This document shows, piece after piece, positions 26,509 through 34,947 of a stretch of 64,000 nt of DNA (position 1 is the stretch's first letter; each line of letters opens with the position of its first letter). The notes beneath the pieces were generated by a model. The model saw only the letters and a list, made by a program, of their open reading frames with translations, was not told the DNA's origin and did not search any database. The position numbers and the translations under genes are program-made. The stretch comes from Bacteroidia bacterium (GTDB taxonomy: Bacteria > Bacteroidota > Bacteroidia > B-17B0 > Aurantibacillaceae): contig JACMNO010000093.1 of the NCBI GenBank assembly GCA_014378485.1, forward strand, positions 1 to 64,000, written 5' to 3'.

Positions 26509-27186
26509 ATGGTGGATAAATTTACTGATAGAAATTCCCAGTGGTTCTATACAATTGACGAGACGCCTGAGTTAAAGATTTTAGAAGATAATTATACTAT
26601 TATACTTGAAGAATTGAATCAACTCAGAGGAAAGGCGGAAAACGGATATTGGCTTGATACCTTTCCTTCTTATCTTCATCCTGACAGCAAAAACAAATGG
26701 AAAGTATTTACGTTTGAATTTTTTGGAATAAGGCATACCTTAAACTGTAATTTATGTCCCAAAACTTATTCGATTTTAAAACAGATTCCTTCTTTAGTAT
26801 CAGCTGATTTTTCTTATTTACCTGCACATACACACATTTTGCCACATAAAGGGTTTACCAAAATGGTATTAAGAGCTCATTTAGGTTTAACCATTCCCGC
26901 TAACTGCAAACTGCGGGTTGGAGAGGAAACCAAAGAATGGGAAGAAGGAAAGCTACTGATTTTTGATGACTCTTTTGAACATGAAGCCTGGAATAACAGC
27001 AACGAAGATAGGTTTGTGTTAATGCTTGATATCGCAAATCCTAAATGGAACTATAGCGCCAAAGAAATATGTAAATATAAAATCGAAACTATACAGGATG
27101 ATTTTATGCTCAATATGTTTACTAAAGAACAGTGGTTGGAATTTTCAAATAAAGGCGAGTTTGGTATATTTCCGGCTAAAATATAG
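26509..27186 (+). CDS. Aspartyl/asparaginyl beta-hydroxylase-like dioxygenase, copy 3
   Basis: This 225-aa AspH-like protein is divergently transcribed from copy 2. His113 ('LPHKGFTK'), Arg122 and His124 ('LRAHLGL'), His158 ('EHEAWN') and Arg168 fit the family spacing. It lacks the hydrophobic tail of copies 1 and 2 and is the most divergent of the three, so it probably acts in the cytosol on a different substrate. Its 3' end overlaps the converging GNAT gene by 11 bp. With copies 1 and 2, it makes three members of one oxygenase family within 2.3 kb. Confidence 0.82.
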   Translation: MVDKFTDRNSQWFYTIDETPELKILEDNYTIILEELNQLRGKAENGYWLDTFPSYLHPDSKNKWKVFTFEFFGIRHTLNCNLCPKTYSILKQIPSLVSADFSYLPAHTHILPHKGFTKMVLRAHLGLTIPANCKLRVGEETKEWEEGKLLIFDDSFEHEAWNNSNEDRFVLMLDIANPKWNYSAKEICKYKIETIQDDFMLNMFTKEQWLEFSNKGEFGIFPAKI

Positions 27187-27802
27187 TACTGTGTTCTTTA
27201 ATATAAAGATTAATTTCATCGATAAGTAAATCACTTTCTTTAGCGTGCACTATGAATTTTGAGTTTGCAGGATTATAAATAGATGCCGCTTTAATTAATT
27301 TTTTACAATGTGAGAAATATTTCTCTCTTGACAAATGAAGTTTATAGTAGCCATCCTCAGTCATACTTTTTATTTCGTACCCCAACATTTCATTGAAGCG
27401 TAATGCTACTCTATTACTTTTGGCAACTGTAGCAATTGATTCTTCACCTGATTTAAATATTTCAAAAACAGCCTGTAACATAGTTAATGAAGCAAAAACA
27501 GGTATTGATGTACCCCAATACTGATTATCCCAGATAAAAATACCACCTTCTGCTAATTTGGTATCCGGTGATGCGTCCTTACAATTAATCAGGCCTATTT
27601 TTTTATTATTGTCTTTAATTATGAAATAATAATTATACTTATTATTGATTCTATTAAACCAATCCCTTTGCATTTGGGGAGTAATGTATTCTTTAAACTG
27701 CATTGTATCTCTAATAAAAGATTGATTTCTCCAATAACGCAATGTTTCGAGATCCTGTTCTGTTACACGCAAATAAGTTAAGCCATATTGCTCTACAATC
27801 AT
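27176..27802 (-). CDS. GNAT-family N-acyltransferase (PseH-like)
   Basis: This 208-aa protein has GNAT motifs in the first 150 residues: 'LETLRYWRNQSFIRDTM' is typical of the RimJ/PseH branch, and 'ATVAKSNRVALRFNEMLGYE' is the classic C-terminal end of the fold. PseH-like enzymes N-acylate amino sugars that decorate surface glycans or proteins. It is the last gene of the leftward operon and overlaps the GT2 gene by 4 bp. With KAS III, ACP and SDR genes upstream, an acyl group other than acetyl is a reasonable inference. Confidence 0.8.
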   Translation of the reverse strand: MIVEQYGLTYLRVTEQDLETLRYWRNQSFIRDTMQFKEYITPQMQRDWFNRINNKYNYYFIIKDNNKKIGLINCKDASPDTKLAEGGIFIWDNQYWGTSIPVFASLTMLQAVFEIFKSGEESIATVAKSNRVALRFNEMLGYEIKSMTEDGYYKLHLSREKYFSHCKKLIKAASIYNPANSKFIVHAKESDLLIDEINLYIKEHSTIF

Positions 27803-28722
27803 GTTTTTTCTTTTATGTAAAAAGCAGGCTTATTATTTTGCATCATTAAAACATTTCCCAAATACTCGCCGATAATTCCTATACAAAACAAAATTAATCC
27901 GGCACTGAACAAAATAGAAACAATAATGGATGTAAATCCTGATGGAGAATTAAAAAATATTTTTTTGAAAAAATAAACTGAACCAACAAAAAAACTGACA
28001 AATGAAACGGATAAACCTATTGATTTAACAAGCTTTAAAGGCATAGTAGAGCTAATCATTAACACATTTGAAGAGAGTCGAAACAAAGAAATAAAACCAT
28101 AACCCGATCCGGATTTTCTGGAAATATAAAATTCTAAATCACAGGAATTAATATCTGAAGTATACCACAAAATTAATTCATCGATAAAAAATAAATGATT
28201 GTTGTGAGCTACAATTTTTTGAACAAGATCATTTTTCAATATCCTGAAACTAGACCCAAGCCCTGCATACGGATTTTCCACCTTAGAAATAAATTTATAA
28301 AAGGAGGTCATTGTTCTTCTAATAAACGATTTCTTTTTATTTTGTGCAATTCCATAAACCAAATCGCAGTTTGTGTTTTTTATTGCCTGATAAAGAATAA
28401 TTATATCAGATGGCTTATGCTCAAAATCATCATCAATAGTTATTATATATTTGCCAGTAGCATTCGAAAAACCGCAAAGAGTAGCTTTATGCTGTCCAAA
28501 GTTTTTTGCGAGAGAAAAGCCTTTTATATTTTCATTTTCTTTACTTATTTCTTTAATTATTTTCCAGCTATCATCTGCACTACCATCATTTACAACAATA
28601 ATTTCATATGAAACACAGAGTTTAACAAGCACATCGTTAACTTCATAAATAAGATCTTTGATGCATATAGCAGAATTATAAACAGGAATAATAACTGATA
28701 ATTCTCTTTTAAAATTTTCCAT
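27799..28722 (-). CDS. GT2 glycosyltransferase of the polyprenyl-phosphate (DPM1/GtrB/ArnC) type
   Basis: This 307-aa protein has an N-terminal GT-A domain: 'LSVIIPVYNSAICIKDLI', 'EIIVVNDGSADDSWKII', 'GFSLAKNFGQHKATLCGF' and the DDD metal site in 'YIITIDDDFEHKP'. The last ~75 residues form two transmembrane helices (about 228-252 and 265-290), as in polyprenyl-phosphate glucosyl/mannosyltransferases. Such enzymes transfer a sugar from a nucleotide donor to undecaprenyl or dolichol phosphate for use outside the membrane. It overlaps the GNAT gene by 4 bp. The TMTC-like enzymes at 34948 and 41412 need this kind of donor. Confidence 0.88.
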   Translation of the reverse strand: MENFKRELSVIIPVYNSAICIKDLIYEVNDVLVKLCVSYEIIVVNDGSADDSWKIIKEISKENENIKGFSLAKNFGQHKATLCGFSNATGKYIITIDDDFEHKPSDIIILYQAIKNTNCDLVYGIAQNKKKSFIRRTMTSFYKFISKVENPYAGLGSSFRILKNDLVQKIVAHNNHLFFIDELILWYTSDINSCDLEFYISRKSGSGYGFISLFRLSSNVLMISSTMPLKLVKSIGLSVSFVSFFVGSVYFFKKIFFNSPSGFTSIIVSILFSAGLILFCIGIIGEYLGNVLMMQNNKPAFYIKEKT

Positions 28723-28726
28723 AGCG

Positions 28727-29476
28727 CTATTTAAATCCTAATGTTAATCCACCATCCATTTTTAAAGTGCTGCCCGTGATCCATTTGCTGGCATCAGAAA
28801 TAAAAAAAGCTAAAGCGTTTGCAACGTCTATTGTTTCGCCAATTCCCAAAGGATAACTATTTATTAATTCCTTCATTTTGTCATCATCAATAGCTGCATT
28901 TACTGTACTATCAAATATTTCAGTATTTACTAAAGCCGGTTGTAATACATTAACACGTATTTTTTTCGGAATTAATTCAAACGCTAACGTTTTCGCATAT
29001 CCTTCCAAAGCAGCTTTTGAACTGATATAAGGGCCACCTCCAAAATAGGCGTGAAGTGTTGAAACAGAAGAAATAAAAACAATAGAGCCGTTATTATTTA
29101 TTTTTTTTTGTTTTAATAATTCTGAAATCATTGTTACCGCAGAAAAATAATTAACCTTAAATACATCCTGTAAATGCTCTTCCTTTATAAACTTTACAGG
29201 AACAGGCAATACTTTTCCGCAACAATGAACAATGCCGTCAATAATTCCAACATTAGCTGTAAGGTGTTTTATATCTTCTTCCGAAGTTAAATCAGCGCAA
29301 ATTTGTAAATGCCCTGAATTTGAATCAAGCTCTGAAAAGGTGTTATTCAGGTTTTCTGTATTTCTGGCAGTTATAATAACAGTAGCGCCTAATTTACTAA
29401 ACAGTACAGCTGTTGCTCTTCCTATTCCGGATGAAGCTCCGGTAATTAATATTCTTTTATTTATTAATGAAATCAC
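28727..29476 (-). CDS. Short-chain dehydrogenase/reductase (FabG-like)
   Basis: This 249-aa SDR has the TGASSGIG cofactor loop (13-20), a catalytic Ser in 'VFISSVS' and Y-I-S-S-K (about 150-154). The usual NNAG is replaced by HCCG near 84-87, which is unusual. Next to KAS III and ACP genes, it probably reduces a beta-ketoacyl-ACP to the beta-hydroxyacyl form. It overlaps the KAS III gene by 4 bp and is followed by the GT2 gene after 4 bp, so the operon is tight. Oxidation or reduction of a sugar is the main alternative. Confidence 0.85.
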   Translation of the reverse strand: MISLINKRILITGASSGIGRATAVLFSKLGATVIITARNTENLNNTFSELDSNSGHLQICADLTSEEDIKHLTANVGIIDGIVHCCGKVLPVPVKFIKEEHLQDVFKVNYFSAVTMISELLKQKKINNNGSIVFISSVSTLHAYFGGGPYISSKAALEGYAKTLAFELIPKKIRVNVLQPALVNTEIFDSTVNAAIDDDKMKELINSYPLGIGETIDVANALAFFISDASKWITGSTLKMDGGLTLGFK

Positions 29477-30534
29477 ATTAATTCAATTAATGGTAAACAA
29501 ACAATTTGATTTGTTTTAATTAAGGCGCTTCCCCATGAAAAACCAACTCCAAATCCACTTAGGCATAATGTATTTTCTTTAGTGATTAAATCACTCGAAG
29601 CTTCAGTAACCATTGTTAAAGGAATGGAAGCGGAACTGGTATTGCCATATTTTTCTAGTGAATACAAAACTTTGGAAATATCAGTGATCTTAAGCTTTTT
29701 GCGAACCGACTCATTGATTAATTTATTAGCCTGATGAAAAATAAAAAAATCAGTATCCTCCATTTTTTCATTTGCCATATGGTAAAGCTCATTTACATTA
29801 GGCGAAACTTCTCTAAGCGCAAAATTAAAAATACCAATTCCATCCAATTTTAAATGTCTCTTTTCTCTCGATATTCCCGGTTCAATCTCAATTAAATCAA
29901 AAGTATCTTTTTGTATTCCATGCCTCGAACCTCCATGCTCTATATTAATCGCATCTTTACCTGAACCATCTGATCCCATATTAAAATACATAGTGTCAGC
30001 ACTTTTATCAAATTGCAAAGCTGTTGCAGAACCAGCATCCCCGAATAACGGGTAGGCACTTTTATCGGTAAAGGCTGTTGACATGGTTGATTTATCTCCT
30101 GCCAGTAAAATCCCTTTTTTTAATTGTCCGGAACTTAATAAATTACCGAGAACATATAACCCATAAATATAACCGGAACAACCCAAATTAATATCAAAAG
30201 CAAGGCATGATTTTTTTAATCCTAATTTATGCTGCAAAATAATTGCTGATCCGGGAATAAAATAATCGGGAGATTGAGTAACCATAATTACCACATCAAT
30301 ATCATTCTTATCCCAATTTAATTTTTCAATTAATTGTTTAGCCGGTTCATAGCAAAGATCTGATGTTGATATATTTTCTCCTGCAACTCTTCTTTCTTTT
30401 ATTCCGGTTGTTTTAATAAAAAGTTCGCGCTCTTCTTTTGTAACATGACTATAATCCAAGTTAGAGTAAACGGTATGTGGAACACAAGCCGAAACACCAG
30501 CAAAAGAAATATTATCTAAAGTAACAAAACTCAT
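29473..30534 (-). CDS. 3-oxoacyl-ACP synthase III (KAS III/FabH-like), copy 1
   Basis: This 353-aa thiolase-fold enzyme has the Cys-His-Asn triad: Cys119 (NLGCSGYIYG), His267 (FHQANKL) and Asn298 (YGNTSS). KAS III condenses an acyl-CoA starter with malonyl-ACP. Tight coupling to a dedicated ACP (4-bp overlap) and an SDR (4-bp overlap) points to a specialised acyl product, not housekeeping lipid synthesis. Similar KAS III/ACP/SDR sets occur in gene clusters that make acyl decorations of amino sugars or secondary metabolites. The starter is unknown. Confidence 0.88.
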   Translation of the reverse strand: MSFVTLDNISFAGVSACVPHTVYSNLDYSHVTKEERELFIKTTGIKERRVAGENISTSDLCYEPAKQLIEKLNWDKNDIDVVIMVTQSPDYFIPGSAIILQHKLGLKKSCLAFDINLGCSGYIYGLYVLGNLLSSGQLKKGILLAGDKSTMSTAFTDKSAYPLFGDAGSATALQFDKSADTMYFNMGSDGSGKDAINIEHGGSRHGIQKDTFDLIEIEPGISREKRHLKLDGIGIFNFALREVSPNVNELYHMANEKMEDTDFFIFHQANKLINESVRKKLKITDISKVLYSLEKYGNTSSASIPLTMVTEASSDLITKENTLCLSGFGVGFSWGSALIKTNQIVCLPLIELM

Positions 30535-30770
30535 TCTTTACTTTTTTCAGAAACAATTCGGTACAAATCTCTCAATGACCGTGTATTCTTTAAATTTTCA
30601 GCATTAAGTTGAACATCAAAATTTGCATCAACAAAAGCAATGATAATGAGCGCGTACATGGAACTCCAGTTTTTTATTTCACGGTAATTCGTATCAGGAG
30701 TAATGGTAGATGGATCAACATCTTCAAATTCTCCGGCTAACTGATTTGTGAACTCCTCTAAATTTACCAT
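30531..30770 (-). CDS. Acyl carrier protein
   Basis: This 79-aa acidic four-helix protein fits an ACP. The pantetheine-attachment serine is most likely Ser37 in 'KNWSSMYAL', where W-S-S-M takes the place of the usual D-S-L. This variant is often seen in ACPs of surface-glycan and specialised clusters. It overlaps the KAS III gene by 4 bp and follows the JmjC-like gene after 51 bp, so it is a dedicated carrier for this pathway. No thioesterase or ligase gene is visible nearby. Confidence 0.82.
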   Translation of the reverse strand: MVNLEEFTNQLAGEFEDVDPSTITPDTNYREIKNWSSMYALIIIAFVDANFDVQLNAENLKNTRSLRDLYRIVSEKSKE

Positions 30771-30821
30771 GTTTTTTTAAATTTAATCTTTTTTAATCTT
30801 AGAATCAAGCTTCTACTTATA

Positions 30822-31880
30822 TTATTTATTTTTTTGTTCCTGCATTTTCCTCTTAGCCTCATTTAATTTTTTCATTTCGTCAATATTTAATTGATTAATA
30901 TCTTTTTTAAAATATGACCATGTTTTCCAAATTGGAGGTTTAAATGAACAAAAGTCTAAAAACATAAAAAGTGGTGATATTTTAAAAGAGTACATTGGCT
31001 GAATCCAACGATATCCTACCCCAATCGAATCAGTTGTATTATTAACAGCATGCCAATAAAAAGGTGGATTCCATAATACATCTCCAGGTTTTAAGTGCGC
31101 AGAATAACCGTCAATATATTTAAATAGTTCGTATGGAGAGTCAAAATCCGGAATAAATGGGTCAAATGGTGTATTACCTCTTTTATTTGGCGCCTCTCTA
31201 TACATGTTTTCAGTTGGCGAGGGATCTATAATTGGGCTGTAATAATGTGAATATAAGAACCAATGTTTTTCGCCGTAAGCTTGTACAAAAATATTTGGCG
31301 GGTTGGCATTATGTAAATGTGTTTTTGTGTTTTTTCCGCCCATAAAAATTTGAAATGCCTCTAGATTTAACAAACTATTTGAACGTTCTTTTAACCATTT
31401 ATAATCAAAATCATTAATGTGTTCGGGATGCCTTGCTAATAATGGATAAAATCTATAGTATTTTTTGCCCCCAGATTTAATATTTTTTATCACATCACTC
31501 AATGTAATCATTTCGTATTTATCTTTTATATCAAAATCAAATAATACAATTTCATCATTTCCATGCAGTTCATTAAAATAATCTAATGACCAATTTTTAA
31601 CACAATCCCAATCCTTTGCTGCTCCTTCAAGCACAACTGGTATCCCTTTTTTCACATAATGGTTTTTAAACTCTTCGAGGCTTAAATCAACTCTTCGTTC
31701 TATTGACATTATTTTACCTTCGCCATGTTTTGGTAGCGTTTCAAATAATTCTTTATAAAATTTGGTGCGATTTTTAAATATTTTTTTTCTACCAAAAAAT
31801 TGGTCTGCTATTTGGAAGACGGCAAATTTAAAGCGCTGTTTTCGTTTAAGATTTCTTCTAAATGCTTTGTATTCTTCCAT
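30822..31880 (-). CDS. JmjC/cupin_8-like protein with H-x-A in place of H-x-D
   Basis: This 352-aa protein has a basic N-terminal region (about 1-60) and a JmjC/FIH-like cupin (about 65-300). Aligned by the following N-x-F-x-Q strand, His190 corresponds to the first iron ligand, but the next ligand position is Ala192 ('THLHNANPPN') rather than Asp. The distal His277 is kept in 'NPPFYWHAVNN', with 'LKPGDVLWNPP' before it. Loss of the acidic ligand could mean no iron chemistry, altered hydroxylation or, by analogy with SyrB2-type enzymes, halogenation. A second, broken copy with the same change lies upstream. Confidence 0.75.
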   Translation of the reverse strand: MEEYKAFRRNLKRKQRFKFAVFQIADQFFGRKKIFKNRTKFYKELFETLPKHGEGKIMSIERRVDLSLEEFKNHYVKKGIPVVLEGAAKDWDCVKNWSLDYFNELHGNDEIVLFDFDIKDKYEMITLSDVIKNIKSGGKKYYRFYPLLARHPEHINDFDYKWLKERSNSLLNLEAFQIFMGGKNTKTHLHNANPPNIFVQAYGEKHWFLYSHYYSPIIDPSPTENMYREAPNKRGNTPFDPFIPDFDSPYELFKYIDGYSAHLKPGDVLWNPPFYWHAVNNTTDSIGVGYRWIQPMYSFKISPLFMFLDFCSFKPPIWKTWSYFKKDINQLNIDEMKKLNEAKRKMQEQKNK

Positions 31881-31903
31881 TAATAAATAATTATAAATGT
31901 TGT

Positions 31904-32985
31904 TTATTGTTTTGTCCTTAATTTCCTTTTATCTTCAAACTCTTTCATTTTTATTTTTGCTTCATCCAACAATCCATTTAGTGCAGATGAACTTCATTCA
32001 TATCTTTTTTGTATAATCCCCAAGCTTTCCATATAGGTCGTTTTGTTGAAAATAAATCTAAAAACATGAATAACGGCGATATTTTAAATGAATACCACGG
32101 AACTATCCACCTAAATCCTACTCCTATAGAATCGGTAGCATTTTGAACAGCATGCCAATAAAACAGAGTATTCCAAAGCACATCACCAGGTTTTAGTGTT
32201 ACAGAATAACCATCCATATATTTAAATAATTCATACGGTGCTTCGAAATTGGGTTTAAATGGATTAAATGGTCTATCTTCTTTCTTTGGTGGCGCCACTC
32301 TATAAATATTTGCTATCGGCGGAGGGTCAATTATTGGGCTATAATAATGTGAATATAATATCCATTGTTTTTCGCCGCATACTTGAACAAATAAATTAGG
32401 TGGGTTGGCATTGTGTAAATCAGAAAATGTACCTTTTCCTCCCATAAAAACCTGAAAAGAGTCAAGCAATGATTTTTTATGAGCTCTTTCCTTTAACCAA
32501 TTAATGTCAAAATCTTTTATATGTTCTGGACGCCTTGCTAATAAAGGGTAAAATCGGTAGTATTTTTTTCCACCCTCTTTAATATTTGAAATAACATCAG
32601 CCAAAGTGATCATTTAAAAAGGTGTTTCCTTACTTAAGGCATCAAACAAAATAATTTCATCATCGCCATGTAGTTTGTCAAAATAATCAAGCGACCAATT
32701 TTTAACACAATCCCATTCTTTTGCAGCGCCTTCTAAAACAACTGGAGTGCCCCTTTTTAAATAGGTATCTCTAAATTCTTTAACACTTAAATTTTTTCTT
32801 CTTTCAATCGGCATTATTTTACCTAAGCCATTTTTAGGCAAGGTTTCAAATAATTCTTTATAATAATTAGAACGATTTTTAAAAAGTTTTTTTTTGCCGA
32901 AAAAATGATCTGAAATTAGAAAAACTGCAAATTTAAACCGTTGCATTCTCGTAAGGTTTTTTCTAAACTCTTTATACTCCTCCAT
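31904..32985 (-). pseudogene. Second JmjC/cupin-like copy, interrupted by a stop and a frameshift
   Basis: This is a paralogue of the gene at 30822-31880 and reads across the same length. After 123 codons (start 'MEEYKEFRKNLTRMQRFKFA') it hits an in-frame TAA at about 32614 where the intact copy has Glu; the next codon is ATG and the same frame resumes (MITLADVISN). Near 31978 a further stop occurs, and the matching C-terminal tail (LDEAKIKMKEFEDKRK) continues in a shifted frame to 31904. The middle part keeps the L-H-N-A and Y-W-H-A motifs. A split protein with two translated halves is possible, but decay is simpler. Confidence 0.8.
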
Positions 32986-32991
32986 TTTTTT

Positions 32992-33978
32992 TCAATACTC
33001 AATAATTGTAGCGCCCCAGCTATTTCCTATTCCAAAACCTGCCAGCACTATTCTCATTCCTTTTTTCAATATTCCTTTTTTTGCGGCGTCATATAATGCC
33101 AGCGGAATTGTTGAGGAAACCGAATTTCCATAATCCTGAATATTAATAAATACTTTTTCCGGCGGTAATTTTAATTTTTTTCTAATCACTTCAATCATAA
33201 AATAACTTGCCTGATGAAAAACATATAAATCTATATCTTCTTTAGCGAGCTTATTTTTTTCTAAAATTTCATTGACTAAAATAGGGACTTTTTTTACAGC
33301 AAATAAAAAAATATTAGTTCCATTCATTAACATTTGTCCACAAACTAAATCTTTATCGATTTTAAAATCCGGGTTAACAGGAGCTCTAAAGCCACTGCCT
33401 TCAACATAGAGATCTAAAGCGCCTTTCCCATCTGTTCCATAAATAAATTTCGTATCTGGTTTAAAATCGTTTAGTGTTATGAGGGAAGCTGTTGCAATAT
33501 CGCTAAAAATAGAGCGTAGTTCCAAATCATTTTTTGCAATACCTTTTGAAGGTATATCTGCAGTTAAAAACAGAATTGTTTTTGCAATACCGGCTTTTAA
33601 TAACCCGTAGGCAATACCTAATCCATATACATAGCCGGAGCATCCATAGGGCAAATCAAAACAACCAATGGAGGTTGATAATCCAAGTTTATATTGAATG
33701 ATGCAGGATGATGCTGGGGCAATATAATCAAAACCTTCGCTGCAAAAAATGAGGAAATCAATTTTGTCTTTTTCAATTTTAGTCTCTTCAAATAATTTAT
33801 TACCGGCTTTAATAGCCATATCAGATGAAAGTTCATTTTTATTTGAAATAAACCTTCTGTTTATGTGGGTATTTTTAAAGATCTGTTCTTGTGTAATATC
33901 AAATTCTAACGCGAGGACGTCGTTATTTACTGTCGTTTCTGGCAGGTAGATGGAAATATGATCAATATTAAAAGACAT
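32992..33978 (-). CDS. 3-oxoacyl-ACP synthase III-like enzyme, copy 2
   Basis: This 328-aa KAS III-like enzyme heads the leftward operon. The triad is complete: Cys113 (PYGCSGYVYG), His255 (FHQASYF) and Asn285 (YGNSVSS). The overall order matches copy 1, but sequence differs enough to suggest a different starter or elongation step, or an acyl-transfer role as in some KAS III relatives that form esters or amides. The broken JmjC gene begins 6 bp downstream. The 174-bp gap to 34153 is AT-rich and likely contains the operon promoter. Confidence 0.85.
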   Translation of the reverse strand: MSFNIDHISIYLPETTVNNDVLALEFDITQEQIFKNTHINRRFISNKNELSSDMAIKAGNKLFEETKIEKDKIDFLIFCSEGFDYIAPASSCIIQYKLGLSTSIGCFDLPYGCSGYVYGLGIAYGLLKAGIAKTILFLTADIPSKGIAKNDLELRSIFSDIATASLITLNDFKPDTKFIYGTDGKGALDLYVEGSGFRAPVNPDFKIDKDLVCGQMLMNGTNIFLFAVKKVPILVNEILEKNKLAKEDIDLYVFHQASYFMIEVIRKKLKLPPEKVFINIQDYGNSVSSTIPLALYDAAKKGILKKGMRIVLAGFGIGNSWGATIIEY

Positions 33979-34152
33979 GAGTGTTTTGTAAATTTAAACA
34001 AAAAGTGGCTCATAATAAAGTAACATACTAGAATTTGGCGGGCATATATTTTCACTTCCCTCATTCAGAACGTATATTTAATTATTCACACTGTTTTTTT
34101 TGAAACTAAATTAATCCTTTATATATTAGCGTATAATTAAAACTATTTTATT

Positions 34153-34542
34153 ATGAAAAAAATATTATCAATTGCCTTTTTACTTATAGCACTTGTATCA
34201 TCAAAAGTTTATTCACAAAGTAATTTAACCTGGGTGGTTAAAGATAAATTAGAGGATAACACTTTTAAAACCAAACAAGAATTCCACATCTCAGTAAGCG
34301 GTTTAACAAGCCCTAATGAAGCGGCTGAGTATTGCGATAAAATCAAGTCAAACAAGGATGTTGAATCCTGCGATAACTTAGGTCAAGATGTAAACGGTGC
34401 TTATTCCATTAATTTTAAAATGGTAAAGCCTTACGAGTCGAACTATTACATTAACTGGGCTCAAAAACTCGGTGTTTCTTTTATCGAAGCAAGGGGTCAG
34501 AAAAAAACACCTGCAGAATGGTTAAGAGGAGAGAGAAAATAA
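34153..34542 (+). CDS. Small secreted protein, family A
   Basis: This 129-aa protein has a signal peptide (cleavage near 'KVYSQ', residue 22) and no known domain. The mature part has two Cys in 'AAEYCDKIKSNKDVESCDN'. The C-terminal pattern Y-Y-x-x-W-(x)5-G-x-S-F-x-E is shared with the protein at 43537-43980, so the two are paralogues. It stands before the TMTC-like genes and is closed by a hairpin terminator. Function unknown; an accessory role for adhesins or glycosylation is inferred only from location. Confidence 0.75.
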   Translation: MKKILSIAFLLIALVSSKVYSQSNLTWVVKDKLEDNTFKTKQEFHISVSGLTSPNEAAEYCDKIKSNKDVESCDNLGQDVNGAYSINFKMVKPYESNYYINWAQKLGVSFIEARGQKKTPAEWLRGERK

Positions 34543-34561
34543 TTTGTCTTTATAAAAAATA

Positions 34562-34590
34562 AAAAAAGCGCCGTAAAAGCGCTTTTTTTT
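34562..34590 (+). terminator. Rho-independent terminator after the small secreted gene
   Basis: AAAAAAGCGC (34562-34571) pairs with GCGCTTTTTT (34579-34588), with a loop of seven bases and a T run. Confidence 0.85.
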
Positions 34591-34594
34591 TGCC

Positions 34595-34602
34595 TAAGTT
34601 TG
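34595..34602 (+). promoter_or_regulatory. Candidate -7 box (TAAGTTTG) before the TMTC relic
   Basis: TAAGTTTG matches TAnnTTTG and ends 6 bp before the ATG at 34609. The same close arrangement is seen at 41401 before the intact paralogue, which argues that it is inherited from a common ancestor. No -33 box is clear. Confidence 0.4.
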
Positions 34603-34608
34603 AGGGAA

Positions 34609-34896
34609 ATGATACATATTACACACTTTAAAGAAAAATGGCTTGAGCATAAAGCTATTTATACCCTTTTTCTGGTGCTTACATTTCTTTTTTATGGTAA
34701 CTCCTTAAAGAACAAATACTCTTTGGATGATGAATATGTAACAATTACAAATAGTCCCGCTAAAGGACAACCATTTATTCCAAATAATAAATTAATAAAA
34801 GACGGATTTAAAATATGGGTAAGCCATTATGCTCATGATTCAGAGAAAGTAAATAATAAATTATTTAAACTATTTTGTGCATTTAACAGTCTATAG
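34609..34896 (+). pseudogene. Truncated relic of a TMTC-like GT-C glycosyltransferase
   Basis: Ninety-five codons from ATG 34609 match the first ~70 residues of the intact gene at 41412: 'HKAIYTLFLVLTFLFYGNSL' then 'NKYSLDDEYVTITN', 'PNNKLIKDGFK' and 'YAHDSE'. After HDSE similarity stops, and the frame ends at 34896. Three codons are also missing before 'IWVS'. The catalytic Asp-Asp loop is kept, but the rest of the membrane domain and the TPRs are gone. It is the remnant of a third copy in this cluster. Confidence 0.75.
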
Positions 34897-34947
34897 ATTT
34901 AAGATAAGCTTTTAGTAAGTAAGTATAAAGGGCAATAAAAAATTAAT

